Assembly: GCA_009996515.1 (NCBI GenBank)
Contig: JAACZV010000002.1
Coordinates: 1-64,000, forward strand
DNA from: Comamonadaceae bacterium
GTDB lineage: Bacteria; Pseudomonadota; Gammaproteobacteria; Burkholderiales; Burkholderiaceae_C
Length of the DNA: 64,000 nucleotides
Reading direction: 5' to 3'
Shown: in pieces, positions 1 to 8,977 of the stretch
How the letters are laid out: every line of letters begins with the position of its first letter
Position numbering within the stretch: position 1 is the first letter of the stretch
Program-made: the position numbers and the translations under genes
The notes under the pieces: generated by a model
Databases searched by the model: none
Seen by the model: only the letters and a program-made list of their open reading frames with translations
What the model was told of the DNA's origin: nothing

Positions 1-1
1 G

Positions 2-634
2 CGCGCCCCTGAGGCCGGCGCCGGCTGGCGCAGCGACAGCCAGCTGCCGCTGCGCCGCGACCCGCGCGGCCCCGAGGTGCCGCCGGCGCAGCCCGGCGTC
101 CCGGCTGCGCCGCCGCCCCAGCCCCGGCCCGGCGGCTTGGAATCGCCACCGCAGCGGGGGGGCGACAACATGCCCTGGCGGGCTCAGCAGCAGCGTGAAG
201 CGCAGCAACAGCAGCAACAGCAGCAGCAGCGTGAAGCGCAGCAACAGCAGCAACAGCAGCAACATCAGCGCGAGGCCCAACAGCAACGCGAAGCGCAGCA
301 GCGCCGCGACGAGATGCAGCAGCGCGAAGCCCAACAGCAGCGCGAGATGCAGCAGCGCGAAGCCCAACAGCAGCGCGAGATGCAGCAGCGGGAGGCGCAG
401 CAGCAGCGCGAAGCGCAGCAGCGTGACCTGCAGCAACGCCGCGAGGAGGAGCAGCGGCGCCGCATGCCCGAGCCGCAGCGCCAGATGGAGGTGCCGCGGG
501 TGCAGATGCCTCAGCCCCAGCAGGCCCAGCCCCGCGACGAGGGGCCGCAGCGCGGTCGCCAGGACGGCGTGCCGGCGCGCCGTGAGCGGCCGCAGAACGA
601 AGCTCGGCCCAACGAGCGGCAGGCCGAGCGCTGA
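2..634 (+). CDS. C-terminal part of a Gln/Arg-rich protein, 5' end outside the window
   Basis: The reading frame is open from the first bases of the window to a TGA at 632-634, so this is the 3' end of a longer gene. The visible part begins with a Pro/Gly/Arg-rich stretch containing GWRSDSQLPLR. From about base 185 it becomes an almost pure Gln-Arg-Glu-Ala tract built on the unit QQQREAQ, and it ends in a Pro/Arg/Gln-rich tail. The tract would form a long charged helix or a disordered extension. An internal GTG at 77 is unlikely to be the true start because coding character continues upstream. The family cannot be identified from this part. Confidence 0.6.
   Translation, partial: RAPEAGAGWRSDSQLPLRRDPRGPEVPPAQPGVPAAPPPQPRPGGLESPPQRGGDNMPWRAQQQREAQQQQQQQQQREAQQQQQQQQHQREAQQQREAQQRRDEMQQREAQQQREMQQREAQQQREMQQREAQQQREAQQRDLQQRREEEQRRRMPEPQRQMEVPRVQMPQPQQAQPRDEGPQRGRQDGVPARRERPQNEARPNERQAER
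314..379 (+). repeat. Perfect 33-bp tandem duplication in the Gln-rich tract
   Basis: Bases 314-346 and 347-379 are identical 33-mers, each encoding MQQREAQQQRE. A third degenerate unit starts at 380. The repeat sits inside a longer run of CAG/GCG-type codons and keeps the frame, so copy-number change would lengthen or shorten the protein by 11 residues. Confidence 0.9.
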
Positions 635-682
635 GTCGCGGGGCCTGCTCACGCCGCGGCAGCTTGCCGCGTCGTGGTGCCC

Positions 683-1342
683 CTAGCCGAGCAGCGGCCG
701 CAGCGCCGGCCAGACGTTGTCCAGCATGCGCGGATGGGCCTTGGCCAGCGGATGGATGCGGTCGGGCTGGAACCAGTCCATCGCATCGGCGCGGTCGGCC
801 ACGCCCTTCAGCAGAAACGGCACCAGGCCGGCCCGGGTCTGCTTGGCCACGTCGGCGAACAGGCCCTCGAAGTCGCGCGCATAGCTGCTGCCGTAGTTGG
901 GCGGCACCTGCATGCCGACGACGACGACCTTGGCGCCGGCCGCCTGCGCGGCGCGCGCCATGGCCAGCAGGTTGTCGCGCGTGCTGGACAGCGGCAGGCC
1001 GCGCAGCGCGTCGTTGCCGCCCAGCTCCAGGATGACGATGGCCGGCTTGTGCGTGCGCAGCGCCGCCGGCAGCCGGCTGCGGCCGCCCGAGGTCGTGTCG
1101 CCGCTGATGCTGGCGTTGACGACGCGGTGCGGCTGCTTCTGCTGGGCCAGCCGCGCCTGCAACAGCGCCACCCAGCCCGTGCCGGCCGGCAGCCCGTACT
1201 CGGCCGACAGGCTGTCGCCGACGACGAGGATGACCGGCGCCGCGGCGGCCGCATGGGCCGGGCTGGCGGCCCCTGACGTCCAGCCGGCCATCACCCCCAG
1301 GCTAAAGTGCGCCAACAGCCAACGCCGCCGCAGTCCCGACAT
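683..1342 (-). CDS. tesA: Periplasmic GDSL arylesterase/lysophospholipase, TesA type
   Basis: This is an SGNH-hydrolase of 219 aa, the usual TesA size; the family cleaves thioesters, esters and lysophospholipids in the periplasm. Residues 1-31 form a signal peptide (Arg-rich start, hydrophobic core, Ala-rich end). The nucleophile motif GDSL is at residues 42-45. The LGGND block (Asn of the oxyanion hole) and the C-terminal DRIHP (Asp-x-x-His) complete the catalytic set. The start codon shares a CATG with the divergent ybbA start, so there is no spacer between the two genes. The divergent tesA-ybbA pairing is also known from E. coli. Confidence 0.9.
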   Translation of the reverse strand: MSGLRRRWLLAHFSLGVMAGWTSGAASPAHAAAAAPVILVVGDSLSAEYGLPAGTGWVALLQARLAQQKQPHRVVNASISGDTTSGGRSRLPAALRTHKPAIVILELGGNDALRGLPLSSTRDNLLAMARAAQAAGAKVVVVGMQVPPNYGSSYARDFEGLFADVAKQTRAGLVPFLLKGVADRADAMDWFQPDRIHPLAKAHPRMLDNVWPALRPLLG

Positions 1343-2012
1343 GCCCGAAACCCTTGTTCAAGTTGACCAGATCACCAAGCGCGTGCGCGACGCGACCGGA
1401 GAGCTGACGATTCTGCATGACATCAGCTTCACGCTGAGCGCGCGCGAGTCGGTCGCCATCGTCGGCGCCTCGGGCTCGGGCAAGAGCACGCTGCTGGCCA
1501 TCCTCGCGGGCCTGGATACGCCCAGCAGCGGCACCGTGAAGCTGCGCGGCCAGGACTTGTTCACGCTGGACGAGGACCAGCGCGCCGCGGTGCGTGCGCG
1601 CGAGCTGGGCTTCGTGTTCCAGAGCTTCCAGCTGCTGCCCAACCTGACGGCGCTGGAGAACGTCATGCTGCCGCTGGAGCTGCGCGGCGAGCGCGACGCC
1701 CGCGACCAGGCCGCGGCCATGCTGGAGCGCGTGGGCCTGGGCGAGCGCCTCGGGCATTACCCGCGCGTGCTGTCCGGCGGCGAGCAGCAGCGCGTGGCGC
1801 TCGCGCGCGCCTTCGTGCAGCGCCCGGCGCTGCTGCTGGCCGACGAGCCCACCGGCAGCCTGGACTTCGCGACCGGCGCCGCGGTGATGGCGCTGATGTT
1901 CGAGCTCAACCGCGAGGCCGGCACGACGCTGGTGCTGGTCACCCACGACCGCGAGATCGCGGCGCGCTGCGACCGCCAGCTGCGCATCGAGGCCGGCCGC
2001 CTCGCGACATGA
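1341..2012 (+). CDS. ybbA: ABC transporter ATP-binding protein, YbbA/LolD type
   Basis: This is an ABC ATPase of 223 aa. Walker A is GASGSGKST at residues 42-50, the signature is LSGGEQQR, Walker B is LLLADEPTG and the H-loop is VTHD. It belongs to the MacB/LolD/YbbA group that works with FtsX-like permeases. No permease gene follows here: the gene runs into a terminator. I chose the ATG at 1341 because the family N-terminus starts there and the upstream frame is the antisense of tesA. Its start overlaps the tesA start head to head, so its promoter must lie within tesA. Confidence 0.9.
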   Translation: MPETLVQVDQITKRVRDATGELTILHDISFTLSARESVAIVGASGSGKSTLLAILAGLDTPSSGTVKLRGQDLFTLDEDQRAAVRARELGFVFQSFQLLPNLTALENVMLPLELRGERDARDQAAAMLERVGLGERLGHYPRVLSGGEQQRVALARAFVQRPALLLADEPTGSLDFATGAAVMALMFELNREAGTTLVLVTHDREIAARCDRQLRIEAGRLAT

Positions 2013-2015
2013 AAA

Positions 2016-2040
2016 AAGCCCGCCGGAGGGCGGGCTTCTT
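2016..2040. terminator. Bidirectional rho-independent terminator
   Basis: A 9-bp stem AAGCCCGCC/GGCGGGCTT closes a GGAG loop. It has an A-run on the left and TTCTTT on the right, so it can end ybbA on the plus strand and the convergent parvulin gene on the minus strand. Confidence 0.9.
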
Positions 2041-2054
2041 TGCGGCGACAGGGA

Positions 2055-2858
2055 TTACTTGTTGAAGCTGTAATCCGTCTTGGCCTTCTTGATCAGGCCT
2101 TCCTGGAAGTCGATCATCTTCTGCTGCTCGATGCGCTGCTTGATCTGCGCCTTGACGTCATCGAAGGCCGGGAAGCTGGCCGGACGGGTGTCTTCGAGCT
2201 TGATGATGTGCCAGCCGAACTGGCTCTTCACCGGCTCCTGCGTCATCTCGCCCTTCTTCAGCGCGGTCATGGCCTTGCTGAACTCGGGCACGAAGTTGTT
2301 CGGGTTCGCGAAGTCCAGGTCACCGCCGTTCTGGGCCGAGCCGGTGTCCTTGGAGTTGGCCTTGGCCAGTTCCTCGAAGTTGCCACCCGCCTTGATCTTC
2401 TCGATCAAGGCCTTGGCGTCCTCTTCCTTCTCCACCAGGATGTGGCGGGCGCGGTATTCCTCGCCGCTGTTCTGCGCCTTGAACTTGTCGTACTCGGCCT
2501 GGGCTTCGGCGTCGCTGACCGGGTTCTTGGCCTTGGCGTCTTCCATCAGGCCGCGGATCAGCAGCATCTGGCGGGCCAGTTCCATCTGGGCCTTGTAGTC
2601 GGCGCTCTGAGGGATGCCGCGCTTCTCGGCTTCCTGCATGAAGATCTCGCGGCGCACGACCTCGTCCTTGATTTGGGCTTCCAGTTCGGGCGAGCGCTGC
2701 TGCTGGCCGCTCTTGGTGACCTGCTGGATCAGCGTCTCGACGCGCGCCTTGGGAACGGGCTTGCCGTTGACAGTGGCGATGTTCTGCGCCGTTGCGGCAG
2801 CCGGCAGCAGAGCCGTGATGGTGGCCGCAACGACGGCGGCAAGCGCAAACTTCTTCAT
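2055..2858 (-). CDS. Periplasmic peptidyl-prolyl isomerase, parvulin (PpiC/SurA) type
   Basis: This 267-aa protein has a clear signal peptide (residues 1-24, cleavage after AAATA). A SurA-N-like helical part spans about residues 28-125. A parvulin domain follows at about 130-225, with YRARHILV at its start and FGWHIIKLED at its end, both parvulin hallmarks. It should fold outer-membrane or secreted proteins by cis-trans isomerisation of prolyl bonds. It lies 73 bp downstream of bolA in the same orientation and could be the last gene of that operon or have its own promoter. The shared terminator follows the stop. Confidence 0.9.
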   Translation of the reverse strand: MKKFALAAVVAATITALLPAAATAQNIATVNGKPVPKARVETLIQQVTKSGQQQRSPELEAQIKDEVVRREIFMQEAEKRGIPQSADYKAQMELARQMLLIRGLMEDAKAKNPVSDAEAQAEYDKFKAQNSGEEYRARHILVEKEEDAKALIEKIKAGGNFEELAKANSKDTGSAQNGGDLDFANPNNFVPEFSKAMTALKKGEMTQEPVKSQFGWHIIKLEDTRPASFPAFDDVKAQIKQRIEQQKMIDFQEGLIKKAKTDYSFNK

Positions 2859-2931
2859 GAGTGGACTGTGATTCAGGCTAAAAAAATCGCGCCCGGCACG
2901 GGGCGCGCGGTTCGATCACGCTCGACCCGGC

Positions 2932-3192
2932 TCAGCGTTCACCCGGGGCGCGGGCGTCGATGGCCAGCGCATGGATGCCGCGCTGCATCAGGTCGGACAA
3001 ACAATGATAAACGAGGCGATGACGGGCCAGTCGCTGCAGGCCCGTAAAGCGTTCCGACACGACAGCCACATGAAAGTGGCCCCCTTCGCGGGCGCCGGCA
3101 TGGCCGGCGTGCTGGGCGCTGTCGTCGCGGATGCTCAGCTCGGTGGGCGCCAGTTCGGCGCGCAGCCGCGCCTCGATCAGGTCGGCGATCAC
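2932..3192 (-). CDS. bolA: BolA family protein
   Basis: This small BolA-fold protein has 86 aa. The conserved HFHV strand and the FxGLxRLxRHRLVY block are present; the invariant His residues in these blocks bind Fe-S clusters together with monothiol glutaredoxins. The start is a GTG at 3192 whose GTGA overlaps the TGA of yciB, which implies translational coupling. It is the fourth gene of selO-msrB-yciB-bolA. Confidence 0.85.
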   Translation of the reverse strand: MIADLIEARLRAELAPTELSIRDDSAQHAGHAGAREGGHFHVAVVSERFTGLQRLARHRLVYHCLSDLMQRGIHALAIDARAPGER

Positions 3193-3821
3193 GGCTTGCC
3201 CTCCTCGTCCGGCGGCAGGTGCTTGCCGAGGTACAGGCCTTGCGCCAGCGTGAACAGCAGGATCAGGCCGGTGACGCCGAAGACCTTGAAATTGGCCCAG
3301 GCCGAGGTCGTGAAGTGGTAGGCCACGTAGAGGTTGGCCACGCCCATGGCGGCGAAGAACAGCACCCAGGCGCGGTTCAGGCGCAGCCAGACGGCGTCGG
3401 GCAGGCGCAGCTCGGCGCCCAGCATGGCCTGGATCAGGTTCTTGCCGAACCAGGCCTGCGAGATCCACAGCGTCAGCGCCATCGCCCAGTGCAGGCCGGT
3501 GGGCTTCCACTTGATGAAGGTCTCGTTGTGGAACCAGACCGTGGCGCCGCCCAGCACCACGACCAGGGCCAGGCTGATCCACAGCATCAGGTCGATCTTC
3601 TTGCCGCGCAGCTTGAGGATGGCGGCCTGGGCCAGCGTGGCGACCATGACCACGACGGTGGCGAGCAGCACCGGCGCCTCCTGCGGGCCGACCACGCCGC
3701 CCTGCACCAGGAAGCCGAAATGCTGCGTCGCGAATGCGGCCGCGGCATCGGGCTGGCCCTCGGCGCCCTTGAAGACGGCGAAGAACAGGATCAGCGGCAG
3801 AAAGTCGAGCAGTAGCTTCAT
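3189..3821 (-). CDS. yciB: Inner-membrane protein YciB (intracellular septation protein A family)
   Basis: This polytopic membrane protein of 210 aa has about five hydrophobic segments, starting with a segment right after [19 protein letters not shown]. It carries family features such as [21 protein letters not shown] and KPT near mid-protein. YciB proteins affect envelope and division-septum assembly. It overlaps msrB upstream (ATGA) and bolA downstream (GTGA) by 4 bp each, so it is embedded in the operon. Confidence 0.88.
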   Translation of the reverse strand: MKLLLDFLPLILFFAVFKGAEGQPDAAAAFATQHFGFLVQGGVVGPQEAPVLLATVVVMVATLAQAAILKLRGKKIDLMLWISLALVVVLGGATVWFHNETFIKWKPTGLHWAMALTLWISQAWFGKNLIQAMLGAELRLPDAVWLRLNRAWVLFFAAMGVANLYVAYHFTTSAWANFKVFGVTGLILLFTLAQGLYLGKHLPPDEEGKP

Positions 3822-4243
3822 GGCCCGGGATTGTCCCCGACGAAATCGATGGCGGCGGAGTTGATGCAGTAGCGCTCGCCCGTCGGCTCCGGGCCGTCGG
3901 GGAAGACATGGCCCAGATGCGAGCCGCACCGGTTGCAGCGCACCTCGACGCGCACCATGCCGTGGCTGCGGTCCACCACGCGCTCGATGACCTCGCTGTT
4001 GACCGGCGCCCAGTAGCTGGGCCAGCCGCAGCCGGCGTCGAACTTGGTGTCGGCCTCGAACAGCGGCGTGCCGCAGCCTATGCAGTTGTAGTGGCCGGGC
4101 TGGAAATGGTCCCAGTACCTGCCGGTGAAGGCGCGCTCGGTGGCCGCGTGGCGGGCGACCTGGTATTGCATGGGATCGAGCTGCTCGCGCCACTCGGCAT
4201 CGGTCTTCTGGACGGGATAGCTGTGCTGAGGCTTGTCGGTCAT
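3818..4243 (-). CDS. msrB: Peptide-methionine (R)-S-oxide reductase MsrB
   Basis: The 141-aa MsrB domain reduces the R epimer of methionine sulfoxide in proteins. Visible features are the structural zinc ligands C54/C57 (CIGC) and C103/C106 (CNRC), the catalytic Cys126 in RYCIN, and GCGWPSYW with a possible resolving Cys72. There is no signal peptide, so it is cytosolic. It overlaps selO (4 bp) and yciB (4 bp). Being in one operon with selO fits a shared redox-defence role. Confidence 0.95.
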   Translation of the reverse strand: MTDKPQHSYPVQKTDAEWREQLDPMQYQVARHAATERAFTGRYWDHFQPGHYNCIGCGTPLFEADTKFDAGCGWPSYWAPVNSEVIERVVDRSHGMVRVEVRCNRCGSHLGHVFPDGPEPTGERYCINSAAIDFVGDNPGP

Positions 4244-5700
4244 GATGAGCAGGAGACTTCCAGGGTGGAGGCCCAGTCGGGCGGCAGGGCGGCGTCGCTG
4301 GGGAGAGCCGGTTCGTCGAACGGGCGGCCCAGAACTTTCAGCAGCCGTTCAATCTCGGTGAAGTCGCCCTGCTGGGCGGCGCGTATGGCGCCCTCGGCCA
4401 GATGGTTGCGCAGCACGACGGCCGGATTGACGGCCAGCATGCGCGCCTGCGCGCCCGGCGTGACGCGGGCCCGCCAGCGCAGCAGCCAGGCGTCCAGCGC
4501 CTCCCGGTCGATGAACAGGTCGCGCAGCGGCTCGGGCTGGGTGAGGGCGCGCGACAGGCGGCGGAAGCTCTGCGTGAAGTCGGCGCGCGAGGCGGCCATC
4601 AGCTTCAGGAAGTCGTCGGCCAGCGCCTGGTCGCCGCCGTCCTCGCCCTCCAGGCCCAGCTTGGCGCGCAGGCGGGCCAGCATCTGGCCGGCGAAGCGGT
4701 CGCGGTAGGCCTCGACCGCCTCCAGCAGCCGCTCGCCGGAGGCCTCCGCGTCCTGGTCGGTGTCGATGGGCAGCAGCGGCAGCAGGGCCTGGGCCAGCGC
4801 GTGCAGGTTCCAGAACGCGACGGCGGGCTGACGCGCATAGGCGTAGCGGCCGCGGTCGTCGCTGTGGTTGCAGACATGGCCCGGGTCGAAGCCGTCCATG
4901 AAGCCGAAGGGGCCGTAGTCCAGCGTCAGGCCCAGCATGGACATGTTGTCGGTGTTCATGACGCCGTGGCAGAAGCCGACGGACTGCCAGTGGGCGACCA
5001 GGTCGGCCGTCTGCAGCGCCACCTTGCGCAGCAGCGCGACCACCGGCTCGGGCGCGTCGGCGCAGTCGGGCGCATGGTGGGCGATGAACCAGTTGGCCAG
5101 GCGACGCAGCGCGTCGAGCTGGTCGTGGTGGGCGAAATGTTCGAAATGGCCGAAGCGGATGAAGCTGGGTGCCACGCGGGTGACGACGGCGGCGGTCTCC
5201 ACGCTCTCGCGGATGACCGGCAGGCGCGAGCCGGTGATGCACAAGGCCCGCGTCGTCGGCACGCCCAGGGCGGCCATGGCCTCGGAGCAGAGGAACTCGC
5301 GGATGGACGAGCGCAGCACCGCGCGGCCATCGCCGCGGCGCGAGTAGGGCGTGCGGCCGGCGCCCTTGAGCTGCAGCTCCAGCGGGCCGGCGGGCGTGTC
5401 GACCTCGCCCAGCCACAGCGCGCGGCCGTCGCCCAGCTGGCCGGCCCAGACGCCGAACTGATGGCCGCTGTAGACGCTGGCCAGCGGCCGCATCGCGGGC
5501 CAGGGGGTGTTGCCCGACATCGCGGCCAGCGCATCGGGCCGCGCGGCCCAGTCGGCCGGCAAACCCAGCAGCTGCGCACAGTCGGGGCTTTGCGCCACCC
5601 AGTGCGGGTCGGGCAGCCCTTGGGCCGGCAATTCGGTGAAGAAGTCGGGCCCCAGATCGGCGAAGCGGTTGGTCCAGGCGAGGCCGCTAGAAGAATCCAT
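4240..5700 (-). CDS. selO: Protein adenylyltransferase SelO (YdiU)
   Basis: This 486-aa pseudokinase-fold protein transfers AMP from ATP to Ser/Thr/Tyr of target proteins, a role documented for SelO. Family blocks seen are [48 protein letters not shown] and DYGPFGFMD, which hold the ATP- and metal-binding residues. The protein ends in SCSS, so the position that is selenocysteine in some SelO homologues is cysteine here. It is the first gene of selO-msrB-yciB-bolA, with 4-bp overlaps throughout; 134 bp separate it from the divergent ligase gene. Confidence 0.95.
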   Translation of the reverse strand: MDSSSGLAWTNRFADLGPDFFTELPAQGLPDPHWVAQSPDCAQLLGLPADWAARPDALAAMSGNTPWPAMRPLASVYSGHQFGVWAGQLGDGRALWLGEVDTPAGPLELQLKGAGRTPYSRRGDGRAVLRSSIREFLCSEAMAALGVPTTRALCITGSRLPVIRESVETAAVVTRVAPSFIRFGHFEHFAHHDQLDALRRLANWFIAHHAPDCADAPEPVVALLRKVALQTADLVAHWQSVGFCHGVMNTDNMSMLGLTLDYGPFGFMDGFDPGHVCNHSDDRGRYAYARQPAVAFWNLHALAQALLPLLPIDTDQDAEASGERLLEAVEAYRDRFAGQMLARLRAKLGLEGEDGGDQALADDFLKLMAASRADFTQSFRRLSRALTQPEPLRDLFIDREALDAWLLRWRARVTPGAQARMLAVNPAVVLRNHLAEGAIRAAQQGDFTEIERLLKVLGRPFDEPALPSDAALPPDWASTLEVSCSS

Positions 5701-5834
5701 GGCGGCAGTTTAGTGAGGGGGTGGTTGGCCTCGCTGGCCTGGGTGTTTCCCCGGGGGGCGAGGGTCGCGGTTGTGACGGCTGGGGGGCGGGCCCGGGGGC
5801 TAGACTGGGCCGATAAGACCGCCAGGAGACACGC

Positions 5835-7481
5835 ATGGCTTTGATGGGTCGAATGATGTCGGAACCGCTGCTGATCTCGTCGCTGCTGAAGCACGCCGAG
5901 CGGCATTCGGGCGAGACCGAGATCGTCAGCAAGCGGGTCGAGGGCGACCTGCATCGCAGCAACTGGCGGGAGGTGGCACGCCGCTCGCGCCAGGCCGCAC
6001 AGGCTTTCGCGCGGCTGGGCTGCCAACCCGGCGACCGGGTCGGCACGCTGGCCTGGAACGGCCACCGCCACCTCGAGATCTATTACGGCAGCTCGGGCTC
6101 GGGGCTGGTCTGCCACACCATCAACCCGCGCCTGTTTCCCGAGCAGATCGTCTGGATCGCCAACGACGCGGCGGACCGCGTGCTGTGTTTCGACGCGACC
6201 TTCCTGCCACTGGTCGAGAAGATCGCGCCGCTGCTGAAGAGCGTGCAGCACTTCGTGCTGATGACCTCGCGGGCCCACATGCCGGCGACCACGGCCATCC
6301 CCAACCTGCTGTGCTTCGACGAGCTGCTGGACGCCGAGGACGGCCGCTACGACTGGCCGCGCTTCGACGAGAACACCGCGTCCAGCATCTGCTACACCTC
6401 CGGTACCACGGGCAACCCCAAGGGCGCCGTCTACAGCCACCGCTCCACCGTCTTGCATGCCTATGCGTCCGCGCTGCCGGACGCGATGGACTGCGGCAGC
6501 CGCGACGTCGTGCTGCCGGTCGTGCCCATGTTCCACGTCAACGCCTGGGGCCTGCCGTACAGCGCGGCGCTGGTGGGCTTCAAGCTGGTGCTGCCCGGGC
6601 CGCACCTGGACGGCAAGAGCCTGTACGAACTGTTCGAGGGCGAGCAGGTGTCGTTCAGCGCCGGCGTGCCCACCGTCTGGCTGGGCCTGCTGAACCATGT
6701 CAAGGCCAACGGCCTGAAGTTCTCCAGCTTCAAGCGCACCGTCATCGGCGGCTCGGCCTGCCCGCCGGCGATGATGAAGTCGCTGCAGGAGGACTACGGC
6801 GTGGAGGTCATCCATGCCTGGGGCATGACGGAGATGTCGCCGCTGGGCACGCTGTCCAAGCTGACGACGCGCCAGCTGGCGCTGCCACGCGAGCAGCAGC
6901 AGCGCCTGCTGGAGAAGCAGGGCCGCGTCATCTACGGCGTGGACATGGCCATCATCGACGACGAGGGCCGCTCGCTGCCCTGGGACGGGCAGGCCTCCGG
7001 CAACCTGGTGGTGCGCGGCCACTGGGTCATCGCCCAGTACTACAACCACGACGAGTCGCCGCTGGTCAGCGTGGATGGCGAGCCGGGCTGGTTCCCCACC
7101 GGCGACGTGGCCACCATCGACGCCGACGGCTTCATGCAGATCACCGACCGCAGCAAGGACGTCATCAAGTCCGGCGGCGAATGGATCTCCTCCATCGACC
7201 TCGAGAACATCGCGATGGCCCATCCGGCCGTGAACGAGGCGGCCGTCATCGCGGCCAAGCATCCCAAGTGGGATGAGCGGCCGCTGCTGGTGGTCGTGAA
7301 GAAGCCCGGCGCGGCGCTGACGCGCGAGGAACTGCTGGCCTTCTATGAGGGCCGCATCGCGAAGTGGCAGATCCCCGACGACGTGGTGTTCGTCGACGAG
7401 ATCCCGCACACGGCCACCGGCAAGGTGCAGAAGCTCAAGCTGCGCGACCAGTTCCTGCACCACAAGCTCCCCACCGCCTGA
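5835..7481 (+). CDS. AMP-forming acyl-CoA ligase (fatty-acyl/methylthiopropionyl-CoA ligase type)
   Basis: This ANL-superfamily enzyme of 548 aa activates a carboxylic acid as acyl-AMP and then as acyl-CoA. Motifs are the P-loop [12 protein letters not shown], the WGMTEMSP adenine-binding motif, [12 protein letters not shown] and the catalytic lysine region [12 protein letters not shown]. The N-terminus ([14 protein letters not shown]) resembles the long-chain ligases annotated as DmdB-like. The true substrate is unknown. It is followed after 91 bp by a LIV-type importer on the same strand, so the importer may deliver its substrate. Confidence 0.88.
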   Translation: MALMGRMMSEPLLISSLLKHAERHSGETEIVSKRVEGDLHRSNWREVARRSRQAAQAFARLGCQPGDRVGTLAWNGHRHLEIYYGSSGSGLVCHTINPRLFPEQIVWIANDAADRVLCFDATFLPLVEKIAPLLKSVQHFVLMTSRAHMPATTAIPNLLCFDELLDAEDGRYDWPRFDENTASSICYTSGTTGNPKGAVYSHRSTVLHAYASALPDAMDCGSRDVVLPVVPMFHVNAWGLPYSAALVGFKLVLPGPHLDGKSLYELFEGEQVSFSAGVPTVWLGLLNHVKANGLKFSSFKRTVIGGSACPPAMMKSLQEDYGVEVIHAWGMTEMSPLGTLSKLTTRQLALPREQQQRLLEKQGRVIYGVDMAIIDDEGRSLPWDGQASGNLVVRGHWVIAQYYNHDESPLVSVDGEPGWFPTGDVATIDADGFMQITDRSKDVIKSGGEWISSIDLENIAMAHPAVNEAAVIAAKHPKWDERPLLVVVKKPGAALTREELLAFYEGRIAKWQIPDDVVFVDEIPHTATGKVQKLKLRDQFLHHKLPTA

Positions 7482-7572
7482 GCCAGCCGGCGTCTGGGGA
7501 AAGCCCGGGACTTGCGCGCGGCCCGGCTGCATTAACTTCCGTTCACATTCAAGCCACCACCAGGAGACAAGC

Positions 7573-8835
7573 ATGTTCGACATCACTTCGGCCCGCCTCC
7601 CTTCGCGCGTTGCGCGCACGCTGGCGGCTGCCGCGGCACTGGCGCTGGCCGCCGGCGCGGCCCAGGCGCAGAAGGGCGAGACGGTCAAGCTGGCCTACAT
7701 CGACGCGCTGTCCGGCCTGATGGGGCCGGTGGGGCAGAACCAGGTCAAGACCTTCCAGTTCCTGGCCGAGAAGTTCAACAAGGGCAACCCGGCCGGCGTG
7801 AAGTTCGAGATCGTGCCCTTCGACAACAAGCTCAGCCCCGCCGAGACCCTGAACCTGCTGAAGGCCGCCACCGATCAGGGCATACGCTATGTGATGCAGG
7901 GCAACGGCTCCAGCGTGGCGCTGGCGCTCAGCGATGCGGTCAGCAAGTACAACGATCGCAACCCCGGCAAGGAGGTGGTCTACCTGAACTACTCGGCGGT
8001 GGACCCTGACCTGACGAACAGCAAGTGCAACTACTGGCACTTCCGCTTCGATGCCGACACGTCGATGAAGATGGAGGCGCTGACGACCTTCATGAAGGAC
8101 CAGCCCGACGTCAAGAAGGTCTTCCTGCTGAACCAGAACTATGCCCACGGCCATCAGGTCGCCAAGTACGCCAAGGAGATGCTGGCGCGCAAGCGCCCCG
8201 ACGTCCAGGTCGTCGGCGAGGACCTGCATCCGCTGGCCCAGGTGCGCGACTTCGCACCCTATGTCGCCAAGATCAAGGCCAGCGGCGCTGACACCGTCAT
8301 CACCGGCAACTGGGGCTCCGACCTGGCCCTGCTCGTGAAGGCCGCCAACGAGGCCGGCTACAACGGCAAGTTCTTCACCTACTACACCGGCGTGACCGGC
8401 ACGCCCACGGCGCTGGGCACCGGCGGCGCGGGCCGCGTCTATCAGGTGGCCTACAGCCACTACAACATGGGCGGCGAGGAGCAGAAGCTGGCCAACGAGT
8501 TCAAGGCCAGGTTCAACGACGACATGTACACGCTCAGCGCCGATCACATCCTGCTGATGCTGAGCCAGGCCATGGCCAACGCCAAGTCGACGGACCCGGT
8601 CAAGGTCGCGAAGGCGCTGGAGGGGCTGACCGTCAAGAGCTTCAACGGCGACGTCACGATGCGCAAGACCGACCACCAGCTGCAGCAGGCGCTGTACATC
8701 TCGGTCTGGCAGAAGGCCGACGCCAAGTATCCCTACAGCCCCGAGAACACCGGCATGACGCTGGTGCCGGTGAAGCAGTACGAGAGCTATGTGTCGTCGA
8801 CGCCCACGTCCTGCCAGATGAAGCGTCCGGGTTGA
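7573..8835 (+). CDS. LIV-type ABC transporter periplasmic substrate-binding protein
   Basis: This 420-aa protein has a signal peptide (residues 1-33, ending AAQAQ) and a type I periplasmic-binding fold (Peripla_BP_6). It begins VKLAYIDALSGLMGPVGQNQ, as in amino-acid/amide receptors. The ATG at 7573 has AGGAG nine bases upstream. The four other importer genes follow. The ligand need not be a branched-chain amino acid: an acyl-CoA ligase directly upstream suggests an organic or aromatic acid. The stop codon lies inside the left arm of a large palindrome. Confidence 0.9.
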   Translation: MFDITSARLPSRVARTLAAAAALALAAGAAQAQKGETVKLAYIDALSGLMGPVGQNQVKTFQFLAEKFNKGNPAGVKFEIVPFDNKLSPAETLNLLKAATDQGIRYVMQGNGSSVALALSDAVSKYNDRNPGKEVVYLNYSAVDPDLTNSKCNYWHFRFDADTSMKMEALTTFMKDQPDVKKVFLLNQNYAHGHQVAKYAKEMLARKRPDVQVVGEDLHPLAQVRDFAPYVAKIKASGADTVITGNWGSDLALLVKAANEAGYNGKFFTYYTGVTGTPTALGTGGAGRVYQVAYSHYNMGGEEQKLANEFKARFNDDMYTLSADHILLMLSQAMANAKSTDPVKVAKALEGLTVKSFNGDVTMRKTDHQLQQALYISVWQKADAKYPYSPENTGMTLVPVKQYESYVSSTPTSCQMKRPG

Positions 8836-8950
8836 TTCGTCTGGCTGCTGCGCGAGCCGATCTCGGGCCCGTGGTGCTCGCCGTACGGGAGTACGGCTGC
8901 GCGCCTCGGACTCGACCTCGGCCCGCTCGCGACGCCATCCGAACCAACCC
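8829..8950 (+). repeat. 122-bp imperfect palindrome between the binding-protein and permease genes
   Basis: The two halves are imperfect reverse complements: the ends are GGGTTGATTCG and CGAACCAACCC. The centre is a perfect 7-bp stem GCCGTAC/GTACGGC (8880-8886 and 8891-8897) with a GGGA loop. The TGA stop of the binding-protein gene is inside the left arm. In mRNA it would be a long hairpin between the binding-protein and permease cistrons. Such hairpins often raise the level of the upstream message in LIV-type operons; that role is inferred. Confidence 0.75.
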
Positions 8951-8977
8951 GGCAGATGTTCAAACGAGGGCCGGGCA

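Noticed and set aside
4402-5844. Long plus-strand frame opposite selO
   Set aside because: It is antisense to a complete SelO protein with all family motifs, and its product is Ala/Arg/Gly-rich low-complexity sequence typical of GC-rich shadows.
4956-7688. 910-codon minus-strand frame across the ligase gene and into selO
   Set aside because: It runs antisense to the acyl-CoA ligase and out of frame through selO; no family-like sequence is visible.
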